A stretch of 64,000 nt of DNA from Bacillus sp. SA1-12 (GTDB taxonomy: Bacteria > Bacillota > Bacilli > Bacillales > Bacillaceae): assembly GCF_000981385.1 (NCBI RefSeq), contig NZ_LATZ01000002.1, positions 124,001 to 188,000 of the forward strand. Reading direction: 5' to 3'. A model generated the notes under the pieces. The model worked only from the letters and a program-made list of their open reading frames with translations, did no database searches and was not told where the DNA came from. Below, piece by piece: positions 53,163 through 61,069 of the stretch. The translations under genes and the position numbers were made by a program. Position 1 is the first letter of the stretch. The number at the start of each line of letters is the position of its first letter.

Positions 53163-54269
53163 TTACATCGCTTTTTTTACACCAATCAACTTTCTCACAA
53201 ATGAGTTTCTTTTTAGTTTAGGTTGTTTTCTTACCATAACCATTAAATGAATAATTAAAGTAAATAAAAATGATTTCTTATATACGAGATATCGAGGCAT
53301 CCAATCAGTGGCAAATTTAGCTTTATATCTGCGCAGACCTTTAAAGTTATAATATTTGCAGCCATTCAAAAAGACATATCTCGCTATCTTTTCCCGAATT
53401 GACGCCCCTTTCTCTGTACCGACATTTGATAATGGCGACATTCCTAAGCTGCATGATGCATACCCCTTTTCCTTCGCCCACATAATTGTCGAGAGAAAAA
53501 CCATATCCATTGCTCCAGAAGAACCTGCCTTTGTGTACCTCATTAAATCAATGCTTATGGACTCATCAGCTTTATAATCAGATGGCAAGCTTGCAAAGGC
53601 GACTAACTTCCCATGAGAATTCCTTAAGATCGAGATAGGAAAGAGGCTAATATAATCCTCTTGAAAGGAGCTAACTGAATAGCTTTTTTCTTGCCGGTCT
53701 GCTAACCATTCGTTAGAAACCTCTTTAAGCTCATTAATTAGTTCATTACTAAATGGAGGATATATGATGAAAAATTGATAACCCTCTCTTAAAAACTTGT
53801 TTCTTGTCGTCCGAATTTTCGCAGACTTCTTCCCCTCTATCTTGAAACGTTCCAAACAAACCTTTGCTTCTTCACCAACTTTGAAGAATCGGTAGCCACG
53901 ATCTTGTAAAAAAGGCAGGAACCTTTCGCTAGCTTGGTAAAAAACAGGTGTTGCCCGCTTATTGCTGGCATAATCAAGAAATTCATCCAAGCCAGCTTCA
54001 AATCGCTCCTCATCCCCAATTGGATCACCTAAAACAAAAAATTTGTTTCCTCTTTGTCTATAGGAAATAAGCACAGAATCATTTTGAGCCATATAAATTT
54101 GTTTATCCTGCAAAAATAAAAGATGTGATAACGAATTCCCGCCATATCTTTTAATAAAAGAACGAACAAAGGATTCATCAAACATTGTTTCTGCTGAACG
54201 TTTTGTGACATTCAGGATGAAAAAACAAATAAAGACAAATTGAAAAATTAAATACTTCAAATTTAGCAA
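53163..54269 (-). CDS. Stand-alone MprF catalytic domain (phosphatidylglycerol lysyltransferase C-terminal domain)
   Basis: 368 aa from a TTG nine bases after AGGGGG; upstream in-frame codons lack an RBS. A single N-terminal hydrophobic segment (about residues 4-22) is followed by the DUF2156/LPG-synthase C domain: IKRYGGNSLSHLLFLQD, FVLGDPIGDEERF, IDLMRYT and KGLRRYKAKFATDWMPRYLV are diagnostic. Full-length MprF is about 850 aa with a 14-TM flippase half, missing here. The enzyme class adds lysine (or alanine) from tRNA to phosphatidylglycerol. Near-normal catalytic motifs argue against a simple remnant. Confidence 0.78.
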   Translation of the reverse strand: MLNLKYLIFQFVFICFFILNVTKRSAETMFDESFVRSFIKRYGGNSLSHLLFLQDKQIYMAQNDSVLISYRQRGNKFFVLGDPIGDEERFEAGLDEFLDYASNKRATPVFYQASERFLPFLQDRGYRFFKVGEEAKVCLERFKIEGKKSAKIRTTRNKFLREGYQFFIIYPPFSNELINELKEVSNEWLADRQEKSYSVSSFQEDYISLFPISILRNSHGKLVAFASLPSDYKADESISIDLMRYTKAGSSGAMDMVFLSTIMWAKEKGYASCSLGMSPLSNVGTEKGASIREKIARYVFLNGCKYYNFKGLRRYKAKFATDWMPRYLVYKKSFLFTLIIHLMVMVRKQPKLKRNSFVRKLIGVKKAM

Positions 54270-54447
54270 ATACGCGATCCCCCTTATTTTAATTCCCTTA
54301 TACAAGATACCATAATAAACAGAATGAAAAAATAACTTTTCGATTCCTAATTATTCTATTTTTTCGAATAGTTATTTTTCAAATCGGACATGGTATAAGG
54401 GTATACTTTATTTTTCAAATAAACTTTGGATGAAAGGATGAAAAAAG

Positions 54448-54627
54448 ATGAATATAAACCGAGCAAAAGAAATATCTGAAATGGGAGAAATGATGAATGT
54501 CCTTTACCAAGGTGAAGGCATATACATACAATCAGTAGATGAAGAGCAAGGAACAGCAAGAATTTATCCGCTAAATAATCCCCAAGCGGAAAAAGATGTT
54601 TCAGTTGACCACTTAATTGAGGAATGA
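54448..54627 (+). CDS. sspH: Small acid-soluble spore protein, SspH family
   Basis: 59 aa. MNINRAKEISEMGEMMNVLY, then IYIQSVDEEQGTARIYPL and a terminal DHLIEE are typical of SspH. The ATG follows AAAGGATG. SspH is made in the forespore and stored in the spore core. Upstream GGTATA and CAAATAA elements weakly resemble a forespore (SigF/SigG) promoter. A longer open frame on the opposite strand over the same DNA is a shadow. The gene is divergent from the lysyltransferase-domain gene. Confidence 0.88.
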   Translation: MNINRAKEISEMGEMMNVLYQGEGIYIQSVDEEQGTARIYPLNNPQAEKDVSVDHLIEE

Positions 54628-54633
54628 TAAGTA

Positions 54634-54826
54634 AAGCGAAAGGTGCTAAGTATTCGGCGACACGCATAAGGCGGATAGGAGAATAGAAGGTGTTCTTTAC
54701 CTACAATTCCTATTAGACTTTAACCTAAAGGTAGTTAAAAAACCGACTTCTGACGTCCTTATCTTATCACTTACCCGCGCTTGCACGTCCTGTACTTCGA
54801 AGTTGCAGGCTAGAGCTAGCCAATAA
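54634..54826. repeat. Intergenic palindromic repeat element (copy 2)
   Basis: It starts AAAGCGAAAGGTGC and ends GCAGGCTAGAGCTAGCC. Inner segments (AATAGAAGGTGTTC, CCTACAATTCCTATT) pair with one another. The end resembles that of the element at 22723-22847. It separates sspH from the csp terminator. Confidence 0.5.
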
Positions 54827-54865
54827 CACTAGGTAAAAATTTTATATTTTCTTACCTTTTAAAGG

Positions 54866-54905
54866 AAAGAGGGCTGACGTTTATGATAAAACGTCAGCCC
54901 TCTTT
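54866..54905 (-). terminator. Terminator of the second csp gene
   Basis: AAAGAGGGCTGACGTTT and AAACGTCAGCCCTCTTT are perfect 17-base arms around a 6-base loop. Confidence 0.85.
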
Positions 54906-54912
54906 ATGCTTA

Positions 54913-55116
54913 TTATAATTTAACAACGTCTTCTGCTTGAGGTCCACGGTTTCCTTCAACAATGTTGAATTCAACTTTTTGTCCTTCTTCTAACGTTTTG
55001 AAACCTTCACCAGCGATAGCGCTGAAATGAACAAATACATCGTTTCCTTCTGCAACTTCGATAAATCCGAAACCTTTTTCTGAGTTAAACCATTTTACTG
55101 TACCAGTCGTTTTCAT
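54913..55116 (-). CDS. Cold-shock protein (Csp family, second copy)
   Basis: 67 aa single cold-shock domain with RNP1 KGFGFIEV and RNP2 VFVHFSAI; C-terminus [11 protein letters not shown] as in CspB/CspD. It is an RNA chaperone. GGAGG lies upstream of the ATG. Its leader contains an unusually long palindrome (55172-55231). Confidence 0.95.
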   Translation of the reverse strand: MKTTGTVKWFNSEKGFGFIEVAEGNDVFVHFSAIAGEGFKTLEEGQKVEFNIVEGNRGPQAEDVVKL

Positions 55117-55171
55117 GAGAGAACCTCCAAAGATTTTTTAATATGTTACTTGTATTTACTTGGTAAATAAA

Positions 55172-55231
55172 AATTCACATATTATAGAGACTATCAAAAA
55201 AGGAGTAGATAATCTCGATAATATGTGAATT
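55172..55231. repeat. 24-base-arm palindrome upstream of csp
   Basis: AATTCACATATTAT...TATC (55172-55195) is complementary to GATA...ATAATATGTGAATT (55208-55231) with two mismatches; the loop is 12 bases. On the minus strand it is followed by TTTTATTTACC. It may be a cold-shock leader structure or a terminator of the upstream Moco operon. Confidence 0.6.
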
Positions 55232-55278
55232 ATATAGCTCCATATTTGGTCATTTTAATAACATTAATTGAACGATAT

Positions 55279-55299
55279 ATTATTATTATTATTATTATT
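55279..55299. repeat. ATT trinucleotide repeat
   Basis: Seven ATT units in a row, in non-coding DNA between csp and the modB remnant. The surrounding 55232-55575 holds no recognised gene. Confidence 0.85.
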
Positions 55300-55575
55300 G
55301 AAATTGCACTATCTCAAAACAACGAAAGCCCTGCCTCTCTTTCGTCCTTACGGCTCCTAGACCGCGCCAGTGTGAATTGTGATCAAACGTCCTCTTTTAC
55401 TATTACATGATGCATGTAATTCAAAGACTTTAACCATTCACACAGCACTACCAAGGTGAAATTCTATAAAAAGCACTCTATTACTTTAACCGATTTGTAA
55501 GGTATTGTCAATGTAAACACATTATTTGTAAATGTACGAATTAATATGATATTTTCATTAATTTTTATTAAACAA

Positions 55576-55790
55576 TTAAACAAAGTCTAATAGATTAGCT
55601 GTAATAACAATCCTAGAACAAACCGATAGCCAAGCCAGTTTCATATTTCCACTATCGATGGAAACATAAATGGCAGTTGAAACAGATGTGTTTTTCGGGA
55701 ATGTTTCTGCAAACATGAGAGTAGCCCCAAACTCTCCTAAAGCACTCGCAATGCTTAACACAAAACGAGGAATGATATGTTTTTCGTCAG
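55576..55790 (-). pseudogene. modB remnant (molybdate ABC permease)
   Basis: One open frame encodes VLSIASALGEFGATLMFAE and then STAIYVSIDSGNMKLAWL, which are the conserved cytoplasmic loop and last segments of ModB. The preceding residues are in other frames or missing, with several stops. ModB is normally about 220 aa with five TM; only about 60-70 residues remain. Position beside molybdenum cofactor genes supports the identification. Confidence 0.75.
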
Positions 55791-55900
55791 GGGCAGGGAT
55801 ATGTACAAATAAACAAAGAGGTTATCAGCACCATCGGCTAGGAGCGATCTCTATATCAGTATTTCACATGTTCAGAAGCCAGTCTTTGCTACTTGATACA

Positions 55901-56065
55901 TTAAAAGAAATCAATCACTACTAAAACGAGCAGTCCTGCCCACCAAGTAAAATATGGGGAGTTAAAGATTGATACAACGCTTAGCCGATTGGGCCGTTTG
56001 TACCAAATATAGAAATAAATGATAAAAATAAAAAGCATAGGAAACATTAAAATAGCTTTTCCCAT
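55901..56065 (-). CDS. Possible small membrane protein, 54 aa
   Basis: ATG 8 bases after the moaD stop region, with GGTGG about 12 bases upstream. Two hydrophobic segments (MFPMLFIFIIYFYIW and WWAGLLVLVVIDF) flank a short basic loop. No family recognised. It may be co-translated with moaD or be a chance frame. Confidence 0.4.
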   Translation of the reverse strand: MGKAILMFPMLFIFIIYFYIWYKRPNRLSVVSIFNSPYFTWWAGLLVLVVIDFF

Positions 56066-56073
56066 TCATTACA

Positions 56074-56307
56074 TTAGCCACCGCTTACTGGCGGAATAAG
56101 AGCTACTACATCATCCGATTGAACAAGGTCTTCATCTAGGGCATATTCTTCATTTACCGCAATCATGACATGCTCTAAAGCGCCAAGTTCAAACCTAGCT
56201 CCAATAAGCTCCTTTAATTCTTTCACAGAGATGCTTGGAATATCAAGAGAGAGGCTCTCCTTTCCAATCTTTTCTTGTAAATGAGCAAATAACAAAACCT
56301 TAATCAT
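56074..56307 (-). CDS. moaD: Molybdopterin synthase small subunit MoaD
   Basis: 77 aa ubiquitin-like sulfur carrier ending in the obligatory Gly-Gly (IPPVSGG). The C-terminal glycine is adenylated and thiocarboxylated, then donates sulfur to precursor Z within molybdopterin synthase. It overlaps moaE by four bases, matching a MoaD2-MoaE2 complex. Confidence 0.9.
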   Translation of the reverse strand: MIKVLLFAHLQEKIGKESLSLDIPSISVKELKELIGARFELGALEHVMIAVNEEYALDEDLVQSDDVVALIPPVSGG

Positions 56308-56774
56308 CTCGACAACCCCTTTTCCGGCATTCCTTTTGGATAAGGTGTTTTTCCTAATTGATCACCTATCCATGATTCACCATCTTCCCATATCTCTTTT
56401 TTCCAGATCGGTACTATTTGTTTTATCCGCTCAATGGCAAATTCATTTGCATCATAAGCATCTTTACGGTGGGGAGTGGAAACAGCAATGACAACAGCAA
56501 TCTCTGATATTGTTAATTTGCCGATTCGATGTGTAATGGCTACCTTGGCATCACTCCATCTCTCCTTTATTTCATCACCTATCTGCTCTAGTTTTTTCAA
56601 GGCCATTTGTTCATATGCTTGGTATTCTAATGACAATGTACGTTTACCATTAGTAAATTCCCTTACAGTACCGACAAAAGTTGTAACTGCGCCAGCTTCA
56701 CGGCGAATCACTTTCTCCGTAATTTTTTCAATTGATATGGGATCCTTAACAATTTCAAACAATGGTTCAGTCAA
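56304..56774 (-). CDS. moaE: Molybdopterin synthase catalytic subunit MoaE
   Basis: 156 aa. Conserved elements include AVTTFVGTVREFTNGKR near the N-terminus, ITHRIGKL, the HRKDAYDANEFAIERIK stretch and PIWKKEIW with the catalytic lysine. It converts precursor Z to molybdopterin together with MoaD. Eight-base overlap with mobB. Confidence 0.93.
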   Translation of the reverse strand: MTEPLFEIVKDPISIEKITEKVIRREAGAVTTFVGTVREFTNGKRTLSLEYQAYEQMALKKLEQIGDEIKERWSDAKVAITHRIGKLTISEIAVVIAVSTPHRKDAYDANEFAIERIKQIVPIWKKEIWEDGESWIGDQLGKTPYPKGMPEKGLSR

Positions 56775-57279
56775 TCATTTCACCTACTTTATTTGTTAAA
56801 AGCCACTTAATACATTCTAGTGGATTTGTAAAACAGTTATATTTTTTTGTAATAGTAACAGGTAGAACTACTCTCGATATCACACTGCTGACATTTATTA
56901 AATCATCTAACATGTGTAAATCATCATGAGAACTTATTAATACCACTTTCGGATAGCCCGCTGTCTTATACCCTTCAACAACAATTACATCTAATTGAAA
57001 GTGGCTATATAAGGATATCATTTGATCAAGTGATAAAGATACTTGTTCTGACGCTAAAAAAAACGAGCCATTGCCCTCTACCACAGAAACATAAGCACCA
57101 GCTTTTCGATGCTTCCCTGTATCCTTTTTATGATCACCCATATCGATTGTCCCTTGGTGGCCATGATGCTTGATTGTCCCTACTTTTAAACCTTGCTCAG
57201 CCGCCATTTTAATATAATCAACAACAAAAGTAGTTTTACCGCTATTTTGATAACCGACTACTTGAAGGATTCTGCCCAT
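56767..57279 (-). CDS. mobB: Molybdopterin-guanine dinucleotide biosynthesis adapter MobB
   Basis: 170 aa P-loop protein, Walker A GYQNSGKTTFVVDYI at residues 8-22. It binds GTP and assists MobA in attaching GMP to molybdopterin. Its 5' end overlaps moeA by 22 bases, indicating tight co-translation. Confidence 0.9.
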   Translation of the reverse strand: MGRILQVVGYQNSGKTTFVVDYIKMAAEQGLKVGTIKHHGHQGTIDMGDHKKDTGKHRKAGAYVSVVEGNGSFFLASEQVSLSLDQMISLYSHFQLDVIVVEGYKTAGYPKVVLISSHDDLHMLDDLINVSSVISRVVLPVTITKKYNCFTNPLECIKWLLTNKVGEMID

Positions 57280-58538
57280 GAGGATTCACTTCCCACTTGA
57301 TCATCAATAAGTAAAACATCAACACGATCACCTTTCTGATATCCTCTTGTTCCACCAGGTAATACGATAAGTGCATTTGCATCAGCAAGTGATGTCACAA
57401 CATTTGATTTATCTAATCCTACTGGTAATGCCAGAATTTTACCGTCGAAAAAGGTAATTTTCCCGCGCACAAACCTTGTGAAAGGATTAGGTTTTAAAAA
57501 GTCTTTTTCTAAGCTTGCTGTTACTCGTTGAAGATGAACATGATCTGAGAATAAAAAGGTGCGAATAATAGGTCTTACAAATAACTCAAAACCGACATAA
57601 CATGCAGATGGATTGCCGGATAGACCAAATAATAATTTTCCATTAAGCTCAGCAACCGTTGTGACACTGCCAGGCCGCATCGCTACTTTATTAAACAAAA
57701 CATTAGCTCCTAAACGATTATAGATTTCAGGCAAATAATCAAAGTCTCCTACGGACACACCGCCAGTAGTAATTAAAAAGTCGACATCCTCTAATGCATT
57801 CTTGATTGCAACATAGCATTGTTCAAGGTTATCCATAAGCTTTCCTAGATAGATAGGATCAGCACCGCTTCTTTTAGCCTGTGACTCAATCATATAAGAG
57901 TTACTATTTCTTATTTTACCAGGCTTTAACGGTTCCTCAACATCAAGCAGTTCACTGCCTGTCGCTATAATTCCGATTCGCGGTTTTTTGCTAACCAAAA
58001 CTTTTTTATACCCAAAAGTTGCCAGCAAGGCAATCGTACCAGGGGTGATATATGTCCCTTTTTTCACTAATACACTGCCTTTTTGTGTATCTTCCCCCTC
58101 AAAGGAAATATTATCTCCCTTTTTGAAGGGCCTTTTAATAGACATGAATTTCCTTCCATCCTTTTGAAATTCCTTCGTTAATTCCAACATGACGATGGCA
58201 TCACAACCGCTAGGAATCTGGGCACCTGTCATGATTCGCGCAACTTGCATTTCACCAAGAGTAAACGGACTGACATCTCCGGCACCAATCTCATCAATTA
58301 CTTCAAACTCCGCTGGTTGTTCGGCACTTGCATATATCGAATCAGCAGCTCGAATCGCAAATCCGTCATATGGAGAGCGATCAAAAGGCGGGACTGGATG
58401 GTCAGCAATTAAATCCTCAGCTAAAAATCTCCCATAGCTTTCCTGTAAAGACACGGTTTCACTCTCACCATGTATAGAGTAACGTAATACTTTTTGTATT
58501 GCTTCACTTACAGCCAACGGCTTTCTTTTTTCTACCAT
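57258..58538 (-). CDS. moeA: Molybdopterin molybdenumtransferase MoeA
   Basis: 426 aa from the ATG seven bases after GGAG; a longer frame begins without an RBS. Conserved boxes: PPFDRSPYDGFAIRA, MTGAQIPSGCDAIV, FTRFVRG near the C-terminus, and TTGGVSVGDFDYLP of the cofactor-binding domain. It inserts molybdate into adenylated molybdopterin. Downstream partner mobB overlaps. Confidence 0.93.
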   Translation of the reverse strand: MVEKRKPLAVSEAIQKVLRYSIHGESETVSLQESYGRFLAEDLIADHPVPPFDRSPYDGFAIRAADSIYASAEQPAEFEVIDEIGAGDVSPFTLGEMQVARIMTGAQIPSGCDAIVMLELTKEFQKDGRKFMSIKRPFKKGDNISFEGEDTQKGSVLVKKGTYITPGTIALLATFGYKKVLVSKKPRIGIIATGSELLDVEEPLKPGKIRNSNSYMIESQAKRSGADPIYLGKLMDNLEQCYVAIKNALEDVDFLITTGGVSVGDFDYLPEIYNRLGANVLFNKVAMRPGSVTTVAELNGKLLFGLSGNPSACYVGFELFVRPIIRTFLFSDHVHLQRVTASLEKDFLKPNPFTRFVRGKITFFDGKILALPVGLDKSNVVTSLADANALIVLPGGTRGYQKGDRVDVLLIDDQVGSESSWAESFK

Positions 58539-58570
58539 TTCATCACTCCGGTCTATCATTGATCAAGTAA

Positions 58571-59191
58571 TCAAGAATTGTTATGTGATTCTGATATTTT
58601 ACCATTAGTATGTAGTTCTTTGTAATCCTCTTGTGAGTTTATATTACGAAAGATGAATGGATCAACCTGTAAATCTTTTTCAGTAACATATAATACCTTG
58701 ATTTTTTCAAGAAGTGAACCCATTTTATACTGTTGATTTTTTAATTGCTTTTTCACAAGAGAATGGATCGAATGATGATAAACCCCTATTAATGGCTGAA
58801 GCCTACCATTTATTTTAGGAATGACCGCTTCTATATCATTCCCTCGTAAATCTAGCAACCTTAAAACGGCCTCATTTGTGATTAACGGCAGGTCACAAGC
58901 TAAAAACACATACCATTCTGCCTGTACATGATTCATTGCCGTATACATCCCTGCCAAAGGCCCCTTACCTTTAACATCAGGTTCATCAAGTAATACAGGA
59001 CAAGGAGCTGCATCCTTTAGTCTTCCGGCAATATTTGGATGACTGATAATCATTTGCTTTTCTGTTACAGCTTTTAATACGGAAAAAGAATGCTCCCAGA
59101 ATAATTCTCCTTGATAACTCGCAAATACCTTTTGATGGCCAAATCGGCTGGACTCTCCCCCAGCTAATAAAACTCCTGCCGTTTTTCTCAT
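58571..59191 (-). CDS. mobA: Molybdenum cofactor guanylyltransferase MobA
   Basis: 206 aa nucleotidyltransferase. Signature VLLAGGESSRFGHQK (residues 6-20) binds GTP; FLACDLPLIT carries the metal-binding Asp. It makes the guanine dinucleotide form of the cofactor used by DMSO-reductase-type enzymes. AAAGGGG precedes the ATG. First gene of the Moco cluster here; moeB, which I recall near mobA in B. subtilis, was not seen. Confidence 0.92.
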   Translation of the reverse strand: MRKTAGVLLAGGESSRFGHQKVFASYQGELFWEHSFSVLKAVTEKQMIISHPNIAGRLKDAAPCPVLLDEPDVKGKGPLAGMYTAMNHVQAEWYVFLACDLPLITNEAVLRLLDLRGNDIEAVIPKINGRLQPLIGVYHHSIHSLVKKQLKNQQYKMGSLLEKIKVLYVTEKDLQVDPFIFRNINSQEDYKELHTNGKISESHNNS

Positions 59192-59274
59192 TGCATAGCT
59201 ACCCCTTTTATTGTTTTATCGTAATCAAATTTCTTGAACTTATTTAAAAAGCATGTTCTTAGTCACATTTCTGC

Positions 59275-59313
59275 AAAAAAAGTCAGCTACCATGTTTATG
59301 GCAACCGACTTTA
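59275..59313 (-). terminator. Terminator of ykuV
   Basis: On the minus strand AAAGTCGGTTGCCA pairs with TGGTAGCTGACTTT, followed by TTTTGC. Confidence 0.7.
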
Positions 59314-59325
59314 ACATATCGTTAA

Positions 59326-59781
59326 TTATTCAGCGTTTTCAAGTTCAGTTAAAACACGATTCACGCGTTTTTCAAGCATTTTCATCCCGCTACCTCCAGC
59401 TTGGAAGTGGCGAAGTTTTCCTTCTTTATCAAAAACATAATACGCTGGTACATATTGATTTTCAAAAGCGTCTGTTAATTTGTGCTCGCTATCTACGAAG
59501 ATTGGCTGGCTAATATCATGCTCTCCAGCAACCTTTTTAATTTCGTCAAGATTTAAATCATCTTCTGAACGTGGCATATGAACTGCTACTACGTTCAATT
59601 TATCTTTAAATTTGTCGCGGAATTCGTTAACTTGCGGCATCGCTTCCTTACATAAGTGGCAGCTAATTGACCAGAAATGAATAAGCGTTGGCTTCTCACC
59701 AATTAATTGTTCCTTTGTTACCTCACCATTTAACCATTCGGTTGCACCAGTAAGCTCTGGCATTGCCTCACGTAATTTCAT
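59326..59781 (-). CDS. ykuV: Thiol-disulfide oxidoreductase YkuV
   Basis: 151 aa thioredoxin fold with active-site CHLC in WSISCHLCKEAMPQV (about residues 34-48), cis-Pro in VPAYYVF. Cytoplasmic; no signal peptide. It is close to B. subtilis YkuV over the length visible. It probably supplies reducing power to the peroxiredoxin encoded just upstream, from which it is separated by a terminator. Confidence 0.9.
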   Translation of the reverse strand: MKLREAMPELTGATEWLNGEVTKEQLIGEKPTLIHFWSISCHLCKEAMPQVNEFRDKFKDKLNVVAVHMPRSEDDLNLDEIKKVAGEHDISQPIFVDSEHKLTDAFENQYVPAYYVFDKEGKLRHFQAGGSGMKMLEKRVNRVLTELENAE

Positions 59782-59811
59782 CTTTTTCCCTCCATGTTAA
59801 ATGAGCAGATT

Positions 59812-59847
59812 AAAAAAGGGGCTGACATTTTTATTTTTGTCAGCCTC
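59812..59847 (-). terminator. Terminator between ykuU and ykuV
   Basis: GGCTGACA and TGTCAGCC pair around an AT loop; on the minus strand six T follow. Confidence 0.75.
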
Positions 59848-59875
59848 TCTTTAACAATGTGTCTTTTTAAGAAAA

Positions 59876-60418
59876 TTATAATGTAGCTTGGCCTGGCTTC
59901 CAGTTTGCAGGGCAAAGTCCGCCAGTTTGAAGTGCTTGAAGCACACGAAGTGTTTCATCTACGTCACGGCCAATGTTGTTATGGTTTACGACAGAGTATT
60001 GTAATTCACCTTCTGGATTAATGATGAATAATCCGCGAAGAGCAATACCCTCTTCTTCAATTAACACACCATATTCACGTGAAACAACATGATTCGTATC
60101 AGCAGCTAATGGGTATTTTAAATCTCCTAAGCCATTGTCTTTGCGATCTGTTTTAATCCATGCTAAGTGTGTATGAATGGTATCAGTTGAAACACCGATT
60201 ACTTCTGCATCTAAATCTTCGAATTCGTCATAACGATCTGATAATGCAGTGATTTCTGTTGGACATACGAATGTAAAGTCCATTGGGTAAAAGAAAAGAA
60301 CAGTCCATTTGTCGTTTTTCATGTTTTCTTCTAAGCTTACTTTACCAAACTCTTTGTTTGCTAAAACTGCTTCCATTTCAAATCTTGGTGCTTGTTTACC
60401 TACCATACGTTCTGCCAT
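59876..60418 (-). CDS. ykuU: 2-Cys peroxiredoxin YkuU
   Basis: 180 aa from the ATG eight bases after TGGAGG; the open frame extends five codons further. Peroxidatic Cys in DFTFVCPTEITAL (about residue 51) and resolving Cys in GGLCPANWKPG (about 168) define a typical 2-Cys AhpC/Prx1-type enzyme that detoxifies hydroperoxides. Paired with ykuV. Confidence 0.93.
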   Translation of the reverse strand: MAERMVGKQAPRFEMEAVLANKEFGKVSLEENMKNDKWTVLFFYPMDFTFVCPTEITALSDRYDEFEDLDAEVIGVSTDTIHTHLAWIKTDRKDNGLGDLKYPLAADTNHVVSREYGVLIEEEGIALRGLFIINPEGELQYSVVNHNNIGRDVDETLRVLQALQTGGLCPANWKPGQATL

Positions 60419-60642
60419 TATGTATCCCTCCAAATAAGTTTTGTTAGGTCTACTAATTGAGAAAAATTAATTATTCCCAATTAATATTTATATGTCTAAT
60501 ACAGTGACCATTATAGGACAAGCTTCCTTTTTAGTCAATGTAAGATAATAATGATTTTAATAATGAATCATTTGAGAAAATGTACATAATTCATTATTTC
60601 GTATCATTAAAGGGAATACAACTAATTTGCTCAAGAAAAAAG
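60419..60642. other. Intergenic region upstream of ykuU
   Basis: AT-rich, probably with the ykuU promoter. No PerR box was recognised with confidence. Confidence 0.35.
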
Positions 60643-60760
60643 AAAAGGCTGTCGTAAAAAAGAATCAGTCCTAAAACCAAATTTATACAAGAACCTAATA
60701 AGTAAAAAGGTCCTTGTCTAGGTGTTTATTAGGAGCGACTCTTTTAGACAGCCTTTCTTC
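60643..60760. repeat. Structured intergenic element (118 bases) downstream of ykuS
   Basis: The ends AAAAGGCTGTC and GACAGCCTTTC are inverted, as are inner GAATC/GACTC and CCTAATAA/TTATTAGG. It begins or ends in T-rich DNA and can also terminate ykuS. A related element is at 62217-62341. Confidence 0.6.
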
Positions 60761-60769
60761 CCACAATTC

Positions 60770-61015
60770 TTACCGATTTATTTTGCTTTCAACTTGCTGG
60801 CAAATTTCATCTGCTGTCATACCGCTGGCTTCAATAACTGAGCCTGCAGTTACAACATTGCTGATCCCCATAACATTTGAATCTTGTCCTGTAACCACAC
60901 AGCAGTCACAGCCTTGTGCATCACTTTCATTTTTTAATTGGACAACCTCATAGCCCTTTTCCTGCAAAGCAGATGATACGTCAGATAATGATTGTTCTAC
61001 ACCGATTTTTGGCAT
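60770..61015 (-). CDS. ykuS: UPF0180 protein YkuS
   Basis: 81 aa, starts [13 protein letters not shown], contains [17 protein letters not shown]. It matches the short UPF0180 family of Bacillus proteins of unknown function. Cytoplasmic, no membrane segment. It lies downstream of dapL as in B. subtilis. Confidence 0.9.
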   Translation of the reverse strand: MPKIGVEQSLSDVSSALQEKGYEVVQLKNESDAQGCDCCVVTGQDSNVMGISNVVTAGSVIEASGMTADEICQQVESKINR

Positions 61016-61069
61016 TGTTTATCCACCTCCTACATGTATTGTGTACATGGGAGGAAAAAATATACTTTA

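Noticed and set aside
52963..53250. 95-aa plus-strand frame
   Set aside because: It spans a terminator hairpin and the 3' end of the lysyltransferase gene, without RBS or family signal.
54356..54667. 103-aa open frame on the minus strand
   Set aside because: It lies opposite the sspH gene, which has an RBS and a recognised product. The hydrophobic composition is a typical antisense shadow.
55225..55410. 61-aa frame through the ATT repeat
   Set aside because: The Ile-run is just the ATT repeat translated; no RBS and no family.
59192..59325. Moco riboswitch near the cofactor genes
   Set aside because: The leader before mobA is short and no structure of that class was seen.
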